From contig NC_014328.1 in the NCBI RefSeq assembly GCF_000143685.1, positions 1,054,001-1,118,000 of the forward strand: a stretch of 64,000 nt of DNA. Direction: 5' to 3'. The position numbers and the translations under genes are program-made. Every line of letters begins with the position of its first letter. Within the stretch, counting starts at the first letter, position 1. Of this stretch, positions 1 to 8,800 are shown one piece after another. The notes under the pieces are model-generated. The model did no database searches. It was not told the origin of the DNA and saw only the letters and a program-made list of their open reading frames with translations. This stretch comes from Clostridium ljungdahlii DSM 13528 (GTDB lineage: Bacteria; Bacillota; Clostridia; Clostridiales; Clostridiaceae).

Positions 1-1937
1 ATACAATAAAAGGAATGGCAGCTACTATGGGATTTAATGAAGTGGCTGAACTTACTCACAAAATGGAAGATGTACTATCTGAATTTAGGGATGGACAATT
101 AAAAGTAAACCAAGATGTAGTTACAGTCTTATTTAAATGCCTGGATACTCTTGAGCAGATGATAAAAAATATAGAGGATGGAGTAGATGAAGAAACTCCT
201 ATTCAGGATATCATTGAAGAATTGGAAAAGATATCTGGTCAAAAAGATGAAAGTGAAGCTAATAAACCTGAAAAAGAAGATAATGTCCAGGAACAAAATG
301 CTGCAGTGGAATCTAAAGGCAAAGATTCTATGGTAGAATTGAATGAATATGATATAAATGTAGTTAAACAAGCTGAGGACAAGGAATTTAACGCTTATGA
401 AATAAAAATTAAACTTAGCGAAAATACTCTTTTGAAATCTGCAAGGGCATTTTTAATATTTAAGGATTTGGAAGCAGTAGGAGAAATAATAAAGTCTATT
501 CCTGGTACAGAGGATATAGAAAATGAAAATTTTGAATTTGAAATATGCCTTGTTTTATTAACTAAAAGTACTTCAGAAGATGTCCATAAACTTTTGATGA
601 ACATATCTGAGGTGGAAGAAGTTACTGTGGAAGACGTGGACATCCAGGCAGAAAAAGCAAAGAAAATGGAATCAGATTCAGCTAAAAAAGAAGAAGAGAT
701 AAAAGTTAAAGCTGAAAAGAAAGCTGCCCAGGAAGTAGTAAAGCCAAAGCCAGCAGCAGTAGCTCAAAAGAAAAGTAAAAATCCTCCTAAAAAGGAACCT
801 CATAAAAAAATGCACCAGTCTGTAAGAGTTGATCTGGAAAGATTAGATAAATTTATGAATATGGTGTCTGAATTGGTTATAAATAGGACAAGAATGGAGC
901 AAATTAGCAGCAGTTATAAGTTAAATGAATTAAATGAAGTTTTAGAACAGGTGGCAAGGACAACTTCAGATTTACAAGATTTAGTAATGAAGATAAGAAT
1001 GCTGCCTCTTGATACTGTATTTAACAGATTTCCTAGGATGATAAGGGATTTATCCGTAGAACTGGATAAAGAGATGGAGCTTATAATTGAAGGAGCAGAT
1101 ACAGAACTTGACAGAACAGTAATAGATGAAATTGGAGAGCCTCTAATTCACTTGCTTAGAAATGCAGCAGATCATGGTGTAGAATCTAAAGAAGAAAGAA
1201 TTGCAAAGGGAAAAGATCCTGTAGGAAAAATAAAACTTATTGCTTATCAGGAAGGAACTAAAGCTGTAATTAAAGTTGAAGATGATGGAAGTGGAATACC
1301 TGTAGAGAAGATAAGAGAAAAAGCAGAAAATGCAGGTATAAATACTGAAGGAATGACAGAAGCTGACATAAAGAATCTCATATTTATGCAGGGAATAAGC
1401 AGTAATACCGAGGTAACAGATATATCAGGAAGAGGAGTTGGAATGGATGTAGTAAAGACCAAAATATCCTCTCTTGGTGGAACAGTAGAACTTGTAAGTG
1501 AAAAAGACAAAGGATCATCTTTTATAATAAGGCTTCCACTTACACTTCAGATAATTCAAGTACTTCTTGTAGGTGTAGGGGATGAAACCATGGCTATATC
1601 TTTAAGCTATGTAGACAGAGTTATAGATTATAAAGATGATTTAGTGAAGATGACTAATAATAAAGAAGTTATAATATATAATGGAAATGTAATACCTCTT
1701 ATAAGACTTTATGAAAAACTTGGTGTTGAAAAATCAGCTAGCAACAAAAATTATATAGTAATAGTTAAGGTAGGAGAAAAAACTGTAGGACTTATGGTAG
1801 ATTCCTTACTTGGACAGAGGGAAATTGTTATAAAACCTCTTGGAAAGACACTGAAAAATTTGAAAGAATATATGGGAGCAACCATATTGGGAAATGGACT
1901 TGTAACTTTGATATTGGATGTTGCTGCCCTGGTATAA
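1..1937 (+). CDS. cheA: Chemotaxis histidine kinase CheA, 5' end cut by window
   Basis: CheA phosphorylates CheY in response to chemoreceptor arrays. The frame is open to the window edge and reads xAT-T-I-K-G-M before the first in-window ATG at 15. HPt domains have H-x-x-K-G here, so bases 1-2 are probably the end of the phospho-acceptor His codon and the true start lies upstream. Counting from the ATG at 15, a CheY-binding P2 region lies at about 125-210 and a charged linker rich in Lys and Glu follows. The dimerisation helices are at about 275-345. The ATPase has an N box (HLLRNAADHG, near 379), a G1 box (DDGSGI, near 423) and a G2 box (GRGVGMD, near 473). A CheW-like domain ends the protein. 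cheC follows after 11 bases, so the two are probably co-transcribed. Confidence 0.97.
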   Translation, partial: TIKGMAATMGFNEVAELTHKMEDVLSEFRDGQLKVNQDVVTVLFKCLDTLEQMIKNIEDGVDEETPIQDIIEELEKISGQKDESEANKPEKEDNVQEQNAAVESKGKDSMVELNEYDINVVKQAEDKEFNAYEIKIKLSENTLLKSARAFLIFKDLEAVGEIIKSIPGTEDIENENFEFEICLVLLTKSTSEDVHKLLMNISEVEEVTVEDVDIQAEKAKKMESDSAKKEEEIKVKAEKKAAQEVVKPKPAAVAQKKSKNPPKKEPHKKMHQSVRVDLERLDKFMNMVSELVINRTRMEQISSSYKLNELNEVLEQVARTTSDLQDLVMKIRMLPLDTVFNRFPRMIRDLSVELDKEMELIIEGADTELDRTVIDEIGEPLIHLLRNAADHGVESKEERIAKGKDPVGKIKLIAYQEGTKAVIKVEDDGSGIPVEKIREKAENAGINTEGMTEADIKNLIFMQGISSNTEVTDISGRGVGMDVVKTKISSLGGTVELVSEKDKGSSFIIRLPLTLQIIQVLLVGVGDETMAISLSYVDRVIDYKDDLVKMTNNKEVIIYNGNVIPLIRLYEKLGVEKSASNKNYIVIVKVGEKTVGLMVDSLLGQREIVIKPLGKTLKNLKEYMGATILGNGLVTLILDVAALV

Positions 1938-1948
1938 GGAGGAAAATA

Positions 1949-2548
1949 ATGGACTATAAAAACCTTACTCCTATTCAACTTGACGCATTAAGAGAAGTTG
2001 GGAATATAGGTACAGGGAATGCAGCCACAGCATTATCTCAGCTTATAAATAGAAAAGTTGATATGACAGTACCTGCTATAAATATAGTGCCTTTTGACGA
2101 CATCTTTACGAACATTGGTGAAGGTGAGGTAGTTATAGGCGTAATAGTTAGAATCTTAGGCGATATACCTGGAAATATACTGTTTATATTTGAAAAGAAT
2201 ACTGCTATGGATCTAATTTCTATGTTAACCGGTCAGAGGGAAGAGGAATTAAGTGATATGGGAAACTCTGTTATATGCGAAATAGGCAATATAATATCTA
2301 GTTCCTATATGAATTCTATAGCAAAATTTACTGGACTGCATGTAATACCATCAGTTCCAGCAGCTACTTGCGATATGCTTGGGGCAATACTTTCAACTAC
2401 ATTTATAGAATCAGGACAATATGATGAGTATGTTCTTGACATAGAAACACTTTTTATGCAAAATAATTCAGAGTTAAGTGGGCACTTTTACTATATTCCG
2501 GTGCCTGGTTCAATGGAAAAAATTTTAAGTGCTTTAGGAATAGGATAA
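1949..2548 (+). CDS. cheC: CheY-P phosphatase CheC
   Basis: CheC dephosphorylates CheY-P and in Bacillus-type chemotaxis also interacts with CheD. The 199-residue protein has the two expected phosphatase signatures of form (D/S)-x3-E-x2-N. The first is at D12/E16/N19 (DALREVGN) and the second lies in the SVICEIGN stretch near residue 110. A strong AAGGAGG site precedes the ATG. It sits between cheA and cheY in one strand-consistent run. No cheD is visible in this window, so if CheD is used it must be encoded elsewhere. Confidence 0.95.
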   Translation: MDYKNLTPIQLDALREVGNIGTGNAATALSQLINRKVDMTVPAINIVPFDDIFTNIGEGEVVIGVIVRILGDIPGNILFIFEKNTAMDLISMLTGQREEELSDMGNSVICEIGNIISSSYMNSIAKFTGLHVIPSVPAATCDMLGAILSTTFIESGQYDEYVLDIETLFMQNNSELSGHFYYIPVPGSMEKILSALGIG

Positions 2549-2581
2549 ATATTTAGTAGTAAATAATTTGGAGGGAAGAAA

Positions 2582-2944
2582 ATGGCTAAAATATTAATTG
2601 TAGATGACGCTGCTTTTATGAGAATGATGATAAAGGATATATTAGAAAAGAACGGATTTGAGGTAGTGGGGGAAGCAAACAACGGATTAAAAGCTGTGGA
2701 GTTATATAAAAAGGAAAAACCAGATGTAGTTACAATGGATATAACGATGCCGGATATGGATGGTATTGAGGCTGTTAAGGCAATAAAAGGATTTGATGCA
2801 GGTGCAAAAATTATAATGTGCTCTGCAATGGGTCAGCAGACTATGGTTATGGATGCTATAAAAGCTGGAGCTAGAGATTTTATAGTAAAGCCTTTTCAAC
2901 CGGATAGAGTTTTAGAAGCAATAAATAAAGTAGTAGCTTCTTAA
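2582..2944 (+). CDS. cheY: Chemotaxis response regulator CheY
   Basis: This is a single receiver domain of 120 residues with no output domain. The acidic pocket D8/D9, phospho-acceptor D53 (in VVTMDITMPDMDG), conserved S81 and K103 (FIVKPF) are all present. It is the substrate of CheA just upstream and of the phosphatases CheC and FliY on either side. As CheY-P it would bind FliM and FliY, whose N-terminal docking motifs are visible downstream. GGAGGG precedes the ATG. Confidence 0.96.
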   Translation: MAKILIVDDAAFMRMMIKDILEKNGFEVVGEANNGLKAVELYKKEKPDVVTMDITMPDMDGIEAVKAIKGFDAGAKIIMCSAMGQQTMVMDAIKAGARDFIVKPFQPDRVLEAINKVVAS

Positions 2945-2977
2945 TAATAAGAATATAATTATTTGTAAATTGTTAAA

Positions 2978-3120
2978 CAGATAATCAGAAATTAAAATTT
3001 TATGGCTGGTATAAAGGTAACAAGGTTTATTACGAAAACTATCAAGTAGAGTTAAATTTATTGCAAACTTTAAATAGCTAGGATAGTATACTCCATATAT
3101 TTAATTTCTGATTTAATCTG
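2978..3120 (+). other. Long inverted repeat, candidate structured RNA or MITE between cheY and cheW
   Basis: The left arm at 2983-2996 (AATCAGAAATTAAA) is exactly complementary to 3100-3113. CAGAT at 2978-2982 pairs with ATCTG at 3116-3120 across a 2-base bulge. Inside, TATGG/CCATA, GTATA/TATAC and ACTATC/GATAGT could extend the stem. The 143-bp unit has no convincing ORF. It lacks the invariant GGGACGCAAAGCC-type core of class I cyclic-di-GMP riboswitches. It could be a cis-acting RNA controlling cheW-fliM-fliY or a MITE-like insertion. I do not recognise it. Confidence 0.5.
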
Positions 3121-3165
3121 GTAAGCAGAAAATTAAGATTTGAAATTTTATACAAGGATACTTGT

Positions 3166-3188
3166 TACATAGTTTGTGTACCTATGTA
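3166..3188 (+). repeat. Short hairpin upstream of cheW ribosome binding site
   Basis: TACATAG (3166-3172) is complementary to CTATGTA (3182-3188), just 5' of the TGGAGGTG ribosome binding site of cheW. It could modulate translation initiation, but nothing beyond its position supports this. Confidence 0.35.
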
Positions 3189-3203
3189 TATGGAGGTGTA
3201 AAT

Positions 3204-3605
3204 ATGCAAGTTGTTATATTTAGATTAAATAACGAACAATTTGCTGTAGAAACAGCTAAAGTTCAAAGTATAAATAATTCTATGGAAATAACAAAAGTCC
3301 CACAGGCGCCAGCTTACATAAAGGGACTTATAAATTTAAGGGGAAATGTAATATCTCTCCTAGATATAAATCTCTTGATGGATATTCCAAAAGCTGAGAT
3401 AAGTGAAAACAGTATACTTATACTGGAAATGGAAGACGAATTAGTGGGAATAACAGTAGATCAAGTAGATGAAGTTTTAGATGTAGAAGAAAATGCTATT
3501 GAAAAGATAAATGATGAAGGAAAAAAAGTCTATATAGAGGGAATAATAAATTTTAAAGATAGTATAGTTACTTTAATTGATATAGACAAACTTCTTTCAA
3601 ATTAG
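3204..3605 (+). CDS. cheW: Chemotaxis coupling protein CheW
   Basis: CheW links chemoreceptors to CheA. The protein is a single CheW/SH3-like domain of 133 residues with the typical GLINLRGNVISLLDI stretch near residues 40-55 and a C-terminal FKDSIVTLIDIDKLL. An in-frame TTG at 3162 would add 14 residues. The ATG at 3204 is chosen because TGGAGGTG lies 6-8 bases upstream and the family normally begins with the first beta strand, as here (MQVVIFRLNNEQFAV). It is followed by fliM after 27 bases. Confidence 0.95.
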   Translation: MQVVIFRLNNEQFAVETAKVQSINNSMEITKVPQAPAYIKGLINLRGNVISLLDINLLMDIPKAEISENSILILEMEDELVGITVDQVDEVLDVEENAIEKINDEGKKVYIEGIINFKDSIVTLIDIDKLLSN

Positions 3606-3632
3606 AATTTTCTTAAGAAATGAGGGAAGAGA

Positions 3633-4628
3633 ATGGCAGATGTATTATCACAGAATGAAATAGATGACCTTTTAGCTGCCTTATCTGCTGGAGAACTTAC
3701 TCCAGATGAAGTACCCAAAGAAGAGGAAAAGCAGAAAGTAAAGCCTTACGATTTTAGAAGTCCCCAGAAGTTTTCTAAAGATCATATAAGGACTCTTGAA
3801 CTTATTCATGACAATTATGCTAGAATAATTTCAAATTATTTAACTGCGCAGGTTAGAACTAATGTAAAAGTAAAAGTGGAATCTGTTCAGCAAATAACTT
3901 ATGAGGAGTTTATTCATTCTGTACCTAATCCTACTGTTTTAACTATATTTAAAATGCCGCCGTTAAGCGGATCTGTTTTGTTTGAAGTAAATCCTCAATT
4001 TGTATTTCAAATTATAGATTTGCTCTTGGGGGGAAATGGTAAAGGAAAATACAAAGTTAAGGAATTTACTGATATAGATAAAAATATTATAAAGGTTGTA
4101 AATGCAGGGCTTATATCAAATTTGAAATTGGCCTGGGAAGATGTAATGCCTATAGAAACAGAAGTGGAGGGGCTTGAGACAAATCCTGCACTAAACCAGA
4201 CACTTGCACCTAATGATCCTGTTGCACTTATAACTTTTTCAGTGGAGATGGGAAACAGCAGTACTTTTATAAACATATGCATTCCTTATTTGAGTATAGA
4301 AAAGGTACTTGATAAATTAGTAGTTCAATACTGGTTTCAGGACAGTGATGAAGATATATTGAATGAGTCCAGAGAGAAGCTTAGAAATAGGTTAGATATA
4401 GTTGATGTAGAACTCACTGCCATACTTGGAACTGTAGATGTTACGGTACAAGAATTTTTGAACCTTAATGTGGGAGACGTATTGACCCTAAAGGAAAAAA
4501 CTACAAGCCCTGTGAAACTAATGGTGGAAGATAAGGTGTATTATTATGGAAAGCCTGGTGTAATAGATAAGAACATGGGCGTTGAGATATTAGATATTTT
4601 AGATAAGGATGTGGAAAATTATGAGTAA
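3633..4628 (+). CDS. fliM: Flagellar motor switch protein FliM
   Basis: FliM forms the C-ring with FliG and FliY and binds CheY-P to reverse rotation. The N-terminal docking peptide LSQNEIDDLL is at residues 5-14. The middle domain starts after KPYDFRSPQKFSKDHIRTL (about 38-56) and runs to about 235. A C-terminal SpoA domain with VTVQEFLNLNVGDVLTL ends the 331-residue protein. Its stop codon overlaps the fliY start by 8 bases (ATGAGTAA), which implies translational coupling. Confidence 0.97.
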   Translation: MADVLSQNEIDDLLAALSAGELTPDEVPKEEEKQKVKPYDFRSPQKFSKDHIRTLELIHDNYARIISNYLTAQVRTNVKVKVESVQQITYEEFIHSVPNPTVLTIFKMPPLSGSVLFEVNPQFVFQIIDLLLGGNGKGKYKVKEFTDIDKNIIKVVNAGLISNLKLAWEDVMPIETEVEGLETNPALNQTLAPNDPVALITFSVEMGNSSTFINICIPYLSIEKVLDKLVVQYWFQDSDEDILNESREKLRNRLDIVDVELTAILGTVDVTVQEFLNLNVGDVLTLKEKTTSPVKLMVEDKVYYYGKPGVIDKNMGVEILDILDKDVENYE

Positions 4629-5826
4629 TGGATTTCTTTCACAGGAAGAGATAGATGCACTTTTAAATGGAGGAGAAAGTACGCCGGATCCACCATCAGA
4701 AACAAATTCTCAAGATGACCCACAGTTGCCAGATATAGAGAAAGATTTACTTGGAGAAATAGGAAATATATCTATGGGATCTGCCTCTACAGCACTTTCT
4801 ACAATAATAAACCAGCAGGTAAATATAACTACACCAGTGGTAGTTGTAACTACTCTTAAAGAGTTGAAAAATGAATTTGAAGTTCCAAATGTTGCTTTGG
4901 AAGTTAAATATACAGAAGGTATAATAGGAGAAAACTTACTGGTAATGAAGATTACAGATGCGGCTGTAATTGCAAGTCTTATGATGGGCGGAGACGGTAA
5001 AATAGATCCAGATATTAAAGAATTAGGCGAGATAGAAATAAGTGCAGTATCTGAGGCTATGAACCAGATGATAGGGTCGGCTGCTACATCTATGGCTACT
5101 ATGCTAATGAGGGAGGTAAATATATCCCCTCCTGTGTCTAAAGTATGGAATGATATTACAAAACCTCTTACTGAAGGAATAAGTGAAGATGAGGCGGTTG
5201 TAAAAGTATCATTTTCCCTTAAAATAGGGGAACTAGTAGATAGTAGTATAATGCAGGTATTACCTATAGCTACAGCTAAAAAAGTAGTTTCTATAATGAT
5301 GGGTCAGGAAGAAACTGCACCAGCGGAGTCAGCTCCTAGTGCACCTGAAAATGATAGTACTAGTACTGAACCTGAACTTGAGCCTCAACCTGAGTCTCAA
5401 CCACCTATACAGCAGTCTCAGCCAGCACCAGCACAGTCTCAAATGGAGCAAAGGACACCGGTGTACGAGAAACCTATAGAAACAAATGTAAACAAGCAAC
5501 CTGTAGAAGTCAGCCGGGCATCTTTTCAGCCACTTAGTGGATCGCAGGATACAGAAGTTGTCCCTAAAAATATAGATCTTATATTGGATGTACCTCTTGA
5601 AATATCAGTGGTACTTGGAAGAACAAAAAAGAACATTAAAGATATATTGAATTTAGGGACGGGTTCTCTTATAGAATTAGATAAATTGGCAGAGGAACCT
5701 GTGGAGATACTGGTAAATGGTAAGAAAGTAGCTTATGGAGAAGTGGTAGTAATAGATGAAAACTTTGGAGTTAGAATAACGGGAATTGTGAGCAATGAGG
5801 AAAAAATTAGATCTTTAGGAAGATAA
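4621..5826 (+). CDS. fliY: Flagellar motor switch phosphatase FliY (FliN-type)
   Basis: This is a FliN-type switch protein carrying a CheC-like phosphatase module. The start at 4621 (MSNGFLSQEEIDALL) is preferred over the in-frame ATG at 4609, because AAGGA lies too close to the latter and the CheY-P docking motif begins right after residue 5. Two phosphatase motifs are visible, LLGEIGNISMG near 40 and SAVSEAMNQ near 140. A Pro/Gln-rich linker spans about 225-315. The C-terminal SpoA/FliN domain (about 320-395) contains VPLEISVVLGRTKKNIKDIL. It closes the chemotaxis/switch run and is followed by a strong terminator. Confidence 0.95.
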   Translation: MSNGFLSQEEIDALLNGGESTPDPPSETNSQDDPQLPDIEKDLLGEIGNISMGSASTALSTIINQQVNITTPVVVVTTLKELKNEFEVPNVALEVKYTEGIIGENLLVMKITDAAVIASLMMGGDGKIDPDIKELGEIEISAVSEAMNQMIGSAATSMATMLMREVNISPPVSKVWNDITKPLTEGISEDEAVVKVSFSLKIGELVDSSIMQVLPIATAKKVVSIMMGQEETAPAESAPSAPENDSTSTEPELEPQPESQPPIQQSQPAPAQSQMEQRTPVYEKPIETNVNKQPVEVSRASFQPLSGSQDTEVVPKNIDLILDVPLEISVVLGRTKKNIKDILNLGTGSLIELDKLAEEPVEILVNGKKVAYGEVVVIDENFGVRITGIVSNEEKIRSLGR

Positions 5827-5854
5827 TATTACTATAAGTATAAATAAATTTAGA

Positions 5855-5896
5855 AATAAGATGTGTATGGTGAAAGCTATACACATCTTATTTTAA
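5855..5896 (+). terminator. Rho-independent terminator after fliY
   Basis: A perfect 14-bp stem, 5855-5868 with 5879-5892 (AATAAGATGTGTAT and its complement), encloses a 10-base loop and runs into a T-rich tail. It separates the switch operon from the flgM operon. Confidence 0.9.
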
Positions 5897-5988
5897 TTTA
5901 TAATATAATGAAATTTATTTGTGTATTAAAGTGGAAACATATAGGGACTTTTTATTTAAAATAAGCAATTTATATTCAATTCAAAGTA

Positions 5989-6015
5989 TAAATATTAAAT
6001 ATATGTACTCGATAA
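5989..6015 (+). promoter_or_regulatory. Sigma28-type promoter for flgM operon
   Basis: TAAA at 5989-5992, a 15-base spacer and CTCGATAA at 6008-6015 fit the sigma28/SigD consensus TAAA-N15-GCCGATAA at 10 of 12 fixed positions. It lies about 55 bases before flgM. FlgM is the anti-sigma28 factor and its operon is commonly autoregulated. Confidence 0.7.
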
Positions 6016-6071
6016 TGTTACTAGTAAAGAAAAATGATATTTGAAGTAGTTATGGTTAGGGGTGTATTTTT

Positions 6072-6344
6072 ATGAAAATAAATGGGATCAATTCCAGTAA
6101 GCTGGTGAGCTTTTATAATAGGAGCAAAGTAGAGAAAAGTTTAAAGAGTGAATCAAACAGCAAGGATTCCATTCACATATCATCTATAGGAAAAAGTCTC
6201 AGCCCTTATTCCTTAGATGATAAATTTGTAAATTCTAAAGAGAGAGTAGAAAGCATAAAAAAGGCTGTAGCAAATGGAACTTATAAAGTAGATTCTAAGC
6301 TCGTGGCGCAAAAAATTATAGATAATATAAAGGGTAAGGTATAA
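6072..6344 (+). CDS. flgM: Anti-sigma28 factor FlgM
   Basis: FlgM binds and inhibits sigma28 until the hook-basal body is complete. The 90-residue protein has a low-complexity Ser/Lys-rich N-terminal half. Its C-terminal half has the family pattern ERVESIKKAVANGTYKVDSKLVAQKIIDNI (split over about 57-86), the sigma-binding helices. AGGGGTG precedes the ATG. It is first in the late flagellar run and has its own sigma28-type promoter, giving the usual feedback loop. Confidence 0.92.
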   Translation: MKINGINSSKLVSFYNRSKVEKSLKSESNSKDSIHISSIGKSLSPYSLDDKFVNSKERVESIKKAVANGTYKVDSKLVAQKIIDNIKGKV

Positions 6345-6371
6345 TTTGCATATACCCGGGAGGTGATGTAA

Positions 6372-6779
6372 TTGGAACTGCAGCTGTCTGAGATTATGTT
6401 AGAAGAATATGAAATGCTTAAATCACTTTATGAAGCTTTAATTGAACAAAATAAATATCTTGTGGAAAGACAGGTGTTTTTACTAGATAAAATAGTTAAG
6501 GTCATAGAAGAAAGAAGTAGAAACGTAGCAAGGCTCGAAGTTGAAAGAAGAAAAATAACTGGTGACAGACCTATGAGAGAGATTATAAAAGAATCAGAAG
6601 ATAAAAAATTAGAAAAAGTATATTTAGATATAGTTAACTTGCTTGGAAAGATGAAATTTCAGAAAGATACAAATGAAGCCCTTGTAAAACAATGGCTTGG
6701 CTTTGCAAATCAAATGCTGAGGGCGTTGAACCCAAATAAGCAATCAAAAACCTATAATGCTTTTGGAAGAAGCAGGTAA
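6372..6779 (+). CDS. flgN: Flagellar chaperone FlgN-like
   Basis: FlgN is the export chaperone for the hook-filament junction proteins FlgK and FlgL. The 135-residue helical protein starts at a TTG placed 5-6 bases after a near-perfect GGGAGGTGAT site, so the TTG start is well supported. It is rich in heptad-like Leu/Glu/Lys repeats. Position between flgM and flgK is diagnostic, since sequence conservation of FlgN is low. Confidence 0.85.
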   Translation: MELQLSEIMLEEYEMLKSLYEALIEQNKYLVERQVFLLDKIVKVIEERSRNVARLEVERRKITGDRPMREIIKESEDKKLEKVYLDIVNLLGKMKFQKDTNEALVKQWLGFANQMLRALNPNKQSKTYNAFGRSR

Positions 6780-6803
6780 ATAGAAAGTAAGGAGTTGAAT
6801 TAA

Positions 6804-8720
6804 ATGCCTGGGTTATTTTCAATATTTAATACGGCAAAAAGTGGGCTTTTTGCACAACAAACCGCTATAAATGTAACATCTCACAATATAGCAAATGCTA
6901 ATACAGATGGATATTCAAGGCAGAGGGCAGATATGGAAACCACAACACCCTATACTTTGCCAAGTGTGGATGGTGCAGCTGGTGCAGGACAGCTTGGTAC
7001 GGGAGTAACTGTAGACTCTATTGAGAGAATAAGAGACAGTTTTTTGGACTATCAAATAAGAGTAGAAAAAGGAGCTAATGGACAATATAAAGCCCGTGAT
7101 AAATACTTAAGTCAGGTAGAAAAAGTACTGGGAACAGATGTTGAGTCATCAGGTACAGGAATATCTTCACTTATACAGAAATTTTTTAGTTCCTGGCAGT
7201 CACTGTCTACATCTTCTCAAAATGTAAGTACGGTAAAAGAGCAGGCCTATCAACTTACTAATGAATTAAACCATACTTATTCACAAGTTTCAAATATTAA
7301 AACTAATACTAATACAGAAATAAAAAATGTGGTAGTAAATGTAAACAATATATTAGGCAAGATATCTAATTTGAACCAACAGATAAAGGATACAAAAGCG
7401 ACAGGGCAAAATCCAAATGATCTTTTAGATAGCAGAGATTTACTTTTGGATCAGTTAAGCAGCGAATTTGGAATAAATATTACTGATAAAGACAGTGATG
7501 GAATTGATGTAACTACCTCAAATAGTGCTTCCGTCGAAGGGGATAATGGATCTGCACCATTACTAGATGGGAAACCACTTAATATAGTTCAATCTGATAA
7601 TCCAGATGATACAAATGTAGCGTCATTTTCCTATATAACCAATATAACAGCTGTAGCTGATTCTAATGGTAATGTTACAAAAGATAGTAATGGAAATACT
7701 GTATATAAAGTAGATTATTATAAAAAAGGAGATACCCTCACGGATGCCAATAAAGTAAGCATATATGTAGGTATGACATCAGATCAGGAAAAAGAGTTGG
7801 ATGAAAACAGAGTACTTTGGGCAGATGCAGATGGGGTTGCCTATAAGGTTACAGGAGGACAGGATCCATCAGGTAAAGCAGCAACAGTTGTTGATGGAGA
7901 AAAATTAGATGGCACTTCTGTAGATCCCATAAGCTTTAGTGAACTTGCTATTTTTAGGCCTCCAACAGGTGAACTCAAAGGTTATACATCAGTACAAAAG
8001 AATATAGATGATTATCAAGATGAACTCAATAATTTTGCAAAAGGATTGGCACTTTCTGTAAATGCAATAATAAGCCAGAGTAGTACTTGGGTAGCAGATA
8101 ATGTTACGGATGGTTCTGCAGAAGGTGGGATAAATAATTTCTTTGTAAATGCAGATCAAAAAGATTCATCTAAATATTCAGCAGTAGATGAAAATAATAT
8201 AACAGCAGCCAATATAACAGTGAATGTGGCAATAATGAATGATCCATCTAAAATAAAAGTAGATACCAAATATGATTCAAAAGGAAATTCATTGAGCACT
8301 AGCACTGATGGCAATAGAGCAGTAGCTGTAGCACAGCTTGCCAATAGTCTTATGAATATTGGAGGAATAACAAGTGATAGTAGTAGAAGTGATTTATTAA
8401 AGAATATATTTAAGTCAGATAGCACAATAAACAATGTATATTCTGTAGGAAAAGTGGATGGAGGGTCTACTTTAGATAATTATTTTAATGACCTGGTAAA
8501 TAAAGTAGGTAATCATGAACAGGAAGCTAAACAAACGCTGGACACTCAATCTGTTCAGCTTCAAAGCTATACTCAATCTAGAGAGGCGAATTCTGGAGTA
8601 TCGATTGATGAAGAAATGACAAATCTCATTCAATTTCAGCACTGTTATCAGGCAAATGCAAAGATGATATCTACAGTAGATGAACTTTTGGACGTAGTTA
8701 TAAATCAACTTAAAAAATAG
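6804..8720 (+). CDS. flgK: Hook-filament junction protein FlgK (HAP1)
   Basis: FlgK joins hook and filament. The N-terminus PGLFSIFNTAKSGLFAQQ with TSHNIANANTDGYSRQ (residues 2-46) is the conserved flagellar rod/hook/HAP signature. The C-terminus with SGVSIDEEMTNLIQFQ and a final coiled D0 helix (VDELLDVVINQL) matches FlgK. The central part (about 230-510) is variable and rich in Asp, Asn, Thr and Ser. At 638 residues it is slightly longer than many homologues. AAGGAG precedes the ATG. Confidence 0.96.
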   Translation: MPGLFSIFNTAKSGLFAQQTAINVTSHNIANANTDGYSRQRADMETTTPYTLPSVDGAAGAGQLGTGVTVDSIERIRDSFLDYQIRVEKGANGQYKARDKYLSQVEKVLGTDVESSGTGISSLIQKFFSSWQSLSTSSQNVSTVKEQAYQLTNELNHTYSQVSNIKTNTNTEIKNVVVNVNNILGKISNLNQQIKDTKATGQNPNDLLDSRDLLLDQLSSEFGINITDKDSDGIDVTTSNSASVEGDNGSAPLLDGKPLNIVQSDNPDDTNVASFSYITNITAVADSNGNVTKDSNGNTVYKVDYYKKGDTLTDANKVSIYVGMTSDQEKELDENRVLWADADGVAYKVTGGQDPSGKAATVVDGEKLDGTSVDPISFSELAIFRPPTGELKGYTSVQKNIDDYQDELNNFAKGLALSVNAIISQSSTWVADNVTDGSAEGGINNFFVNADQKDSSKYSAVDENNITAANITVNVAIMNDPSKIKVDTKYDSKGNSLSTSTDGNRAVAVAQLANSLMNIGGITSDSSRSDLLKNIFKSDSTINNVYSVGKVDGGSTLDNYFNDLVNKVGNHEQEAKQTLDTQSVQLQSYTQSREANSGVSIDEEMTNLIQFQHCYQANAKMISTVDELLDVVINQLKK

Positions 8721-8730
8721 ATAAAAAAGA

Positions 8731-8776
8731 GCAAATATCAAATAATAATTATATTTTTTCTTTGATATTTGAACTT
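8731..8776 (+). repeat. Inverted repeat between flgK and flgL
   Basis: CAAATATCAAA near 8732-8742 is complementary to TTTGATATTTG near 8761-8771, and the right arm continues GAACTTTGA. The arm TTTGATATTTGAACTTTG is the same sequence that ends the palindromic leader repeats at 12176, 18311, 28297 and 29001, so this is probably a shortened member of that family. Confidence 0.55.
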
Positions 8777-8800
8777 TGAAATAAAGGATGTGATTGAGTT

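Noticed and set aside
3000-3095. Class I cyclic-di-GMP (GEMM) riboswitch before cheW
   Set aside because: GCAAA and GAAA-like pieces occur, but the ordered GEMM core and receptor (GGGACGCAAAGCC and GGTAGC-type segments) are absent, so only an unassigned structured element is reported.
3162-3203. TTG start extending CheW by 14 residues
   Set aside because: No ribosome binding site for it. TGGAGGTG directly precedes the ATG at 3204, and the family begins there.
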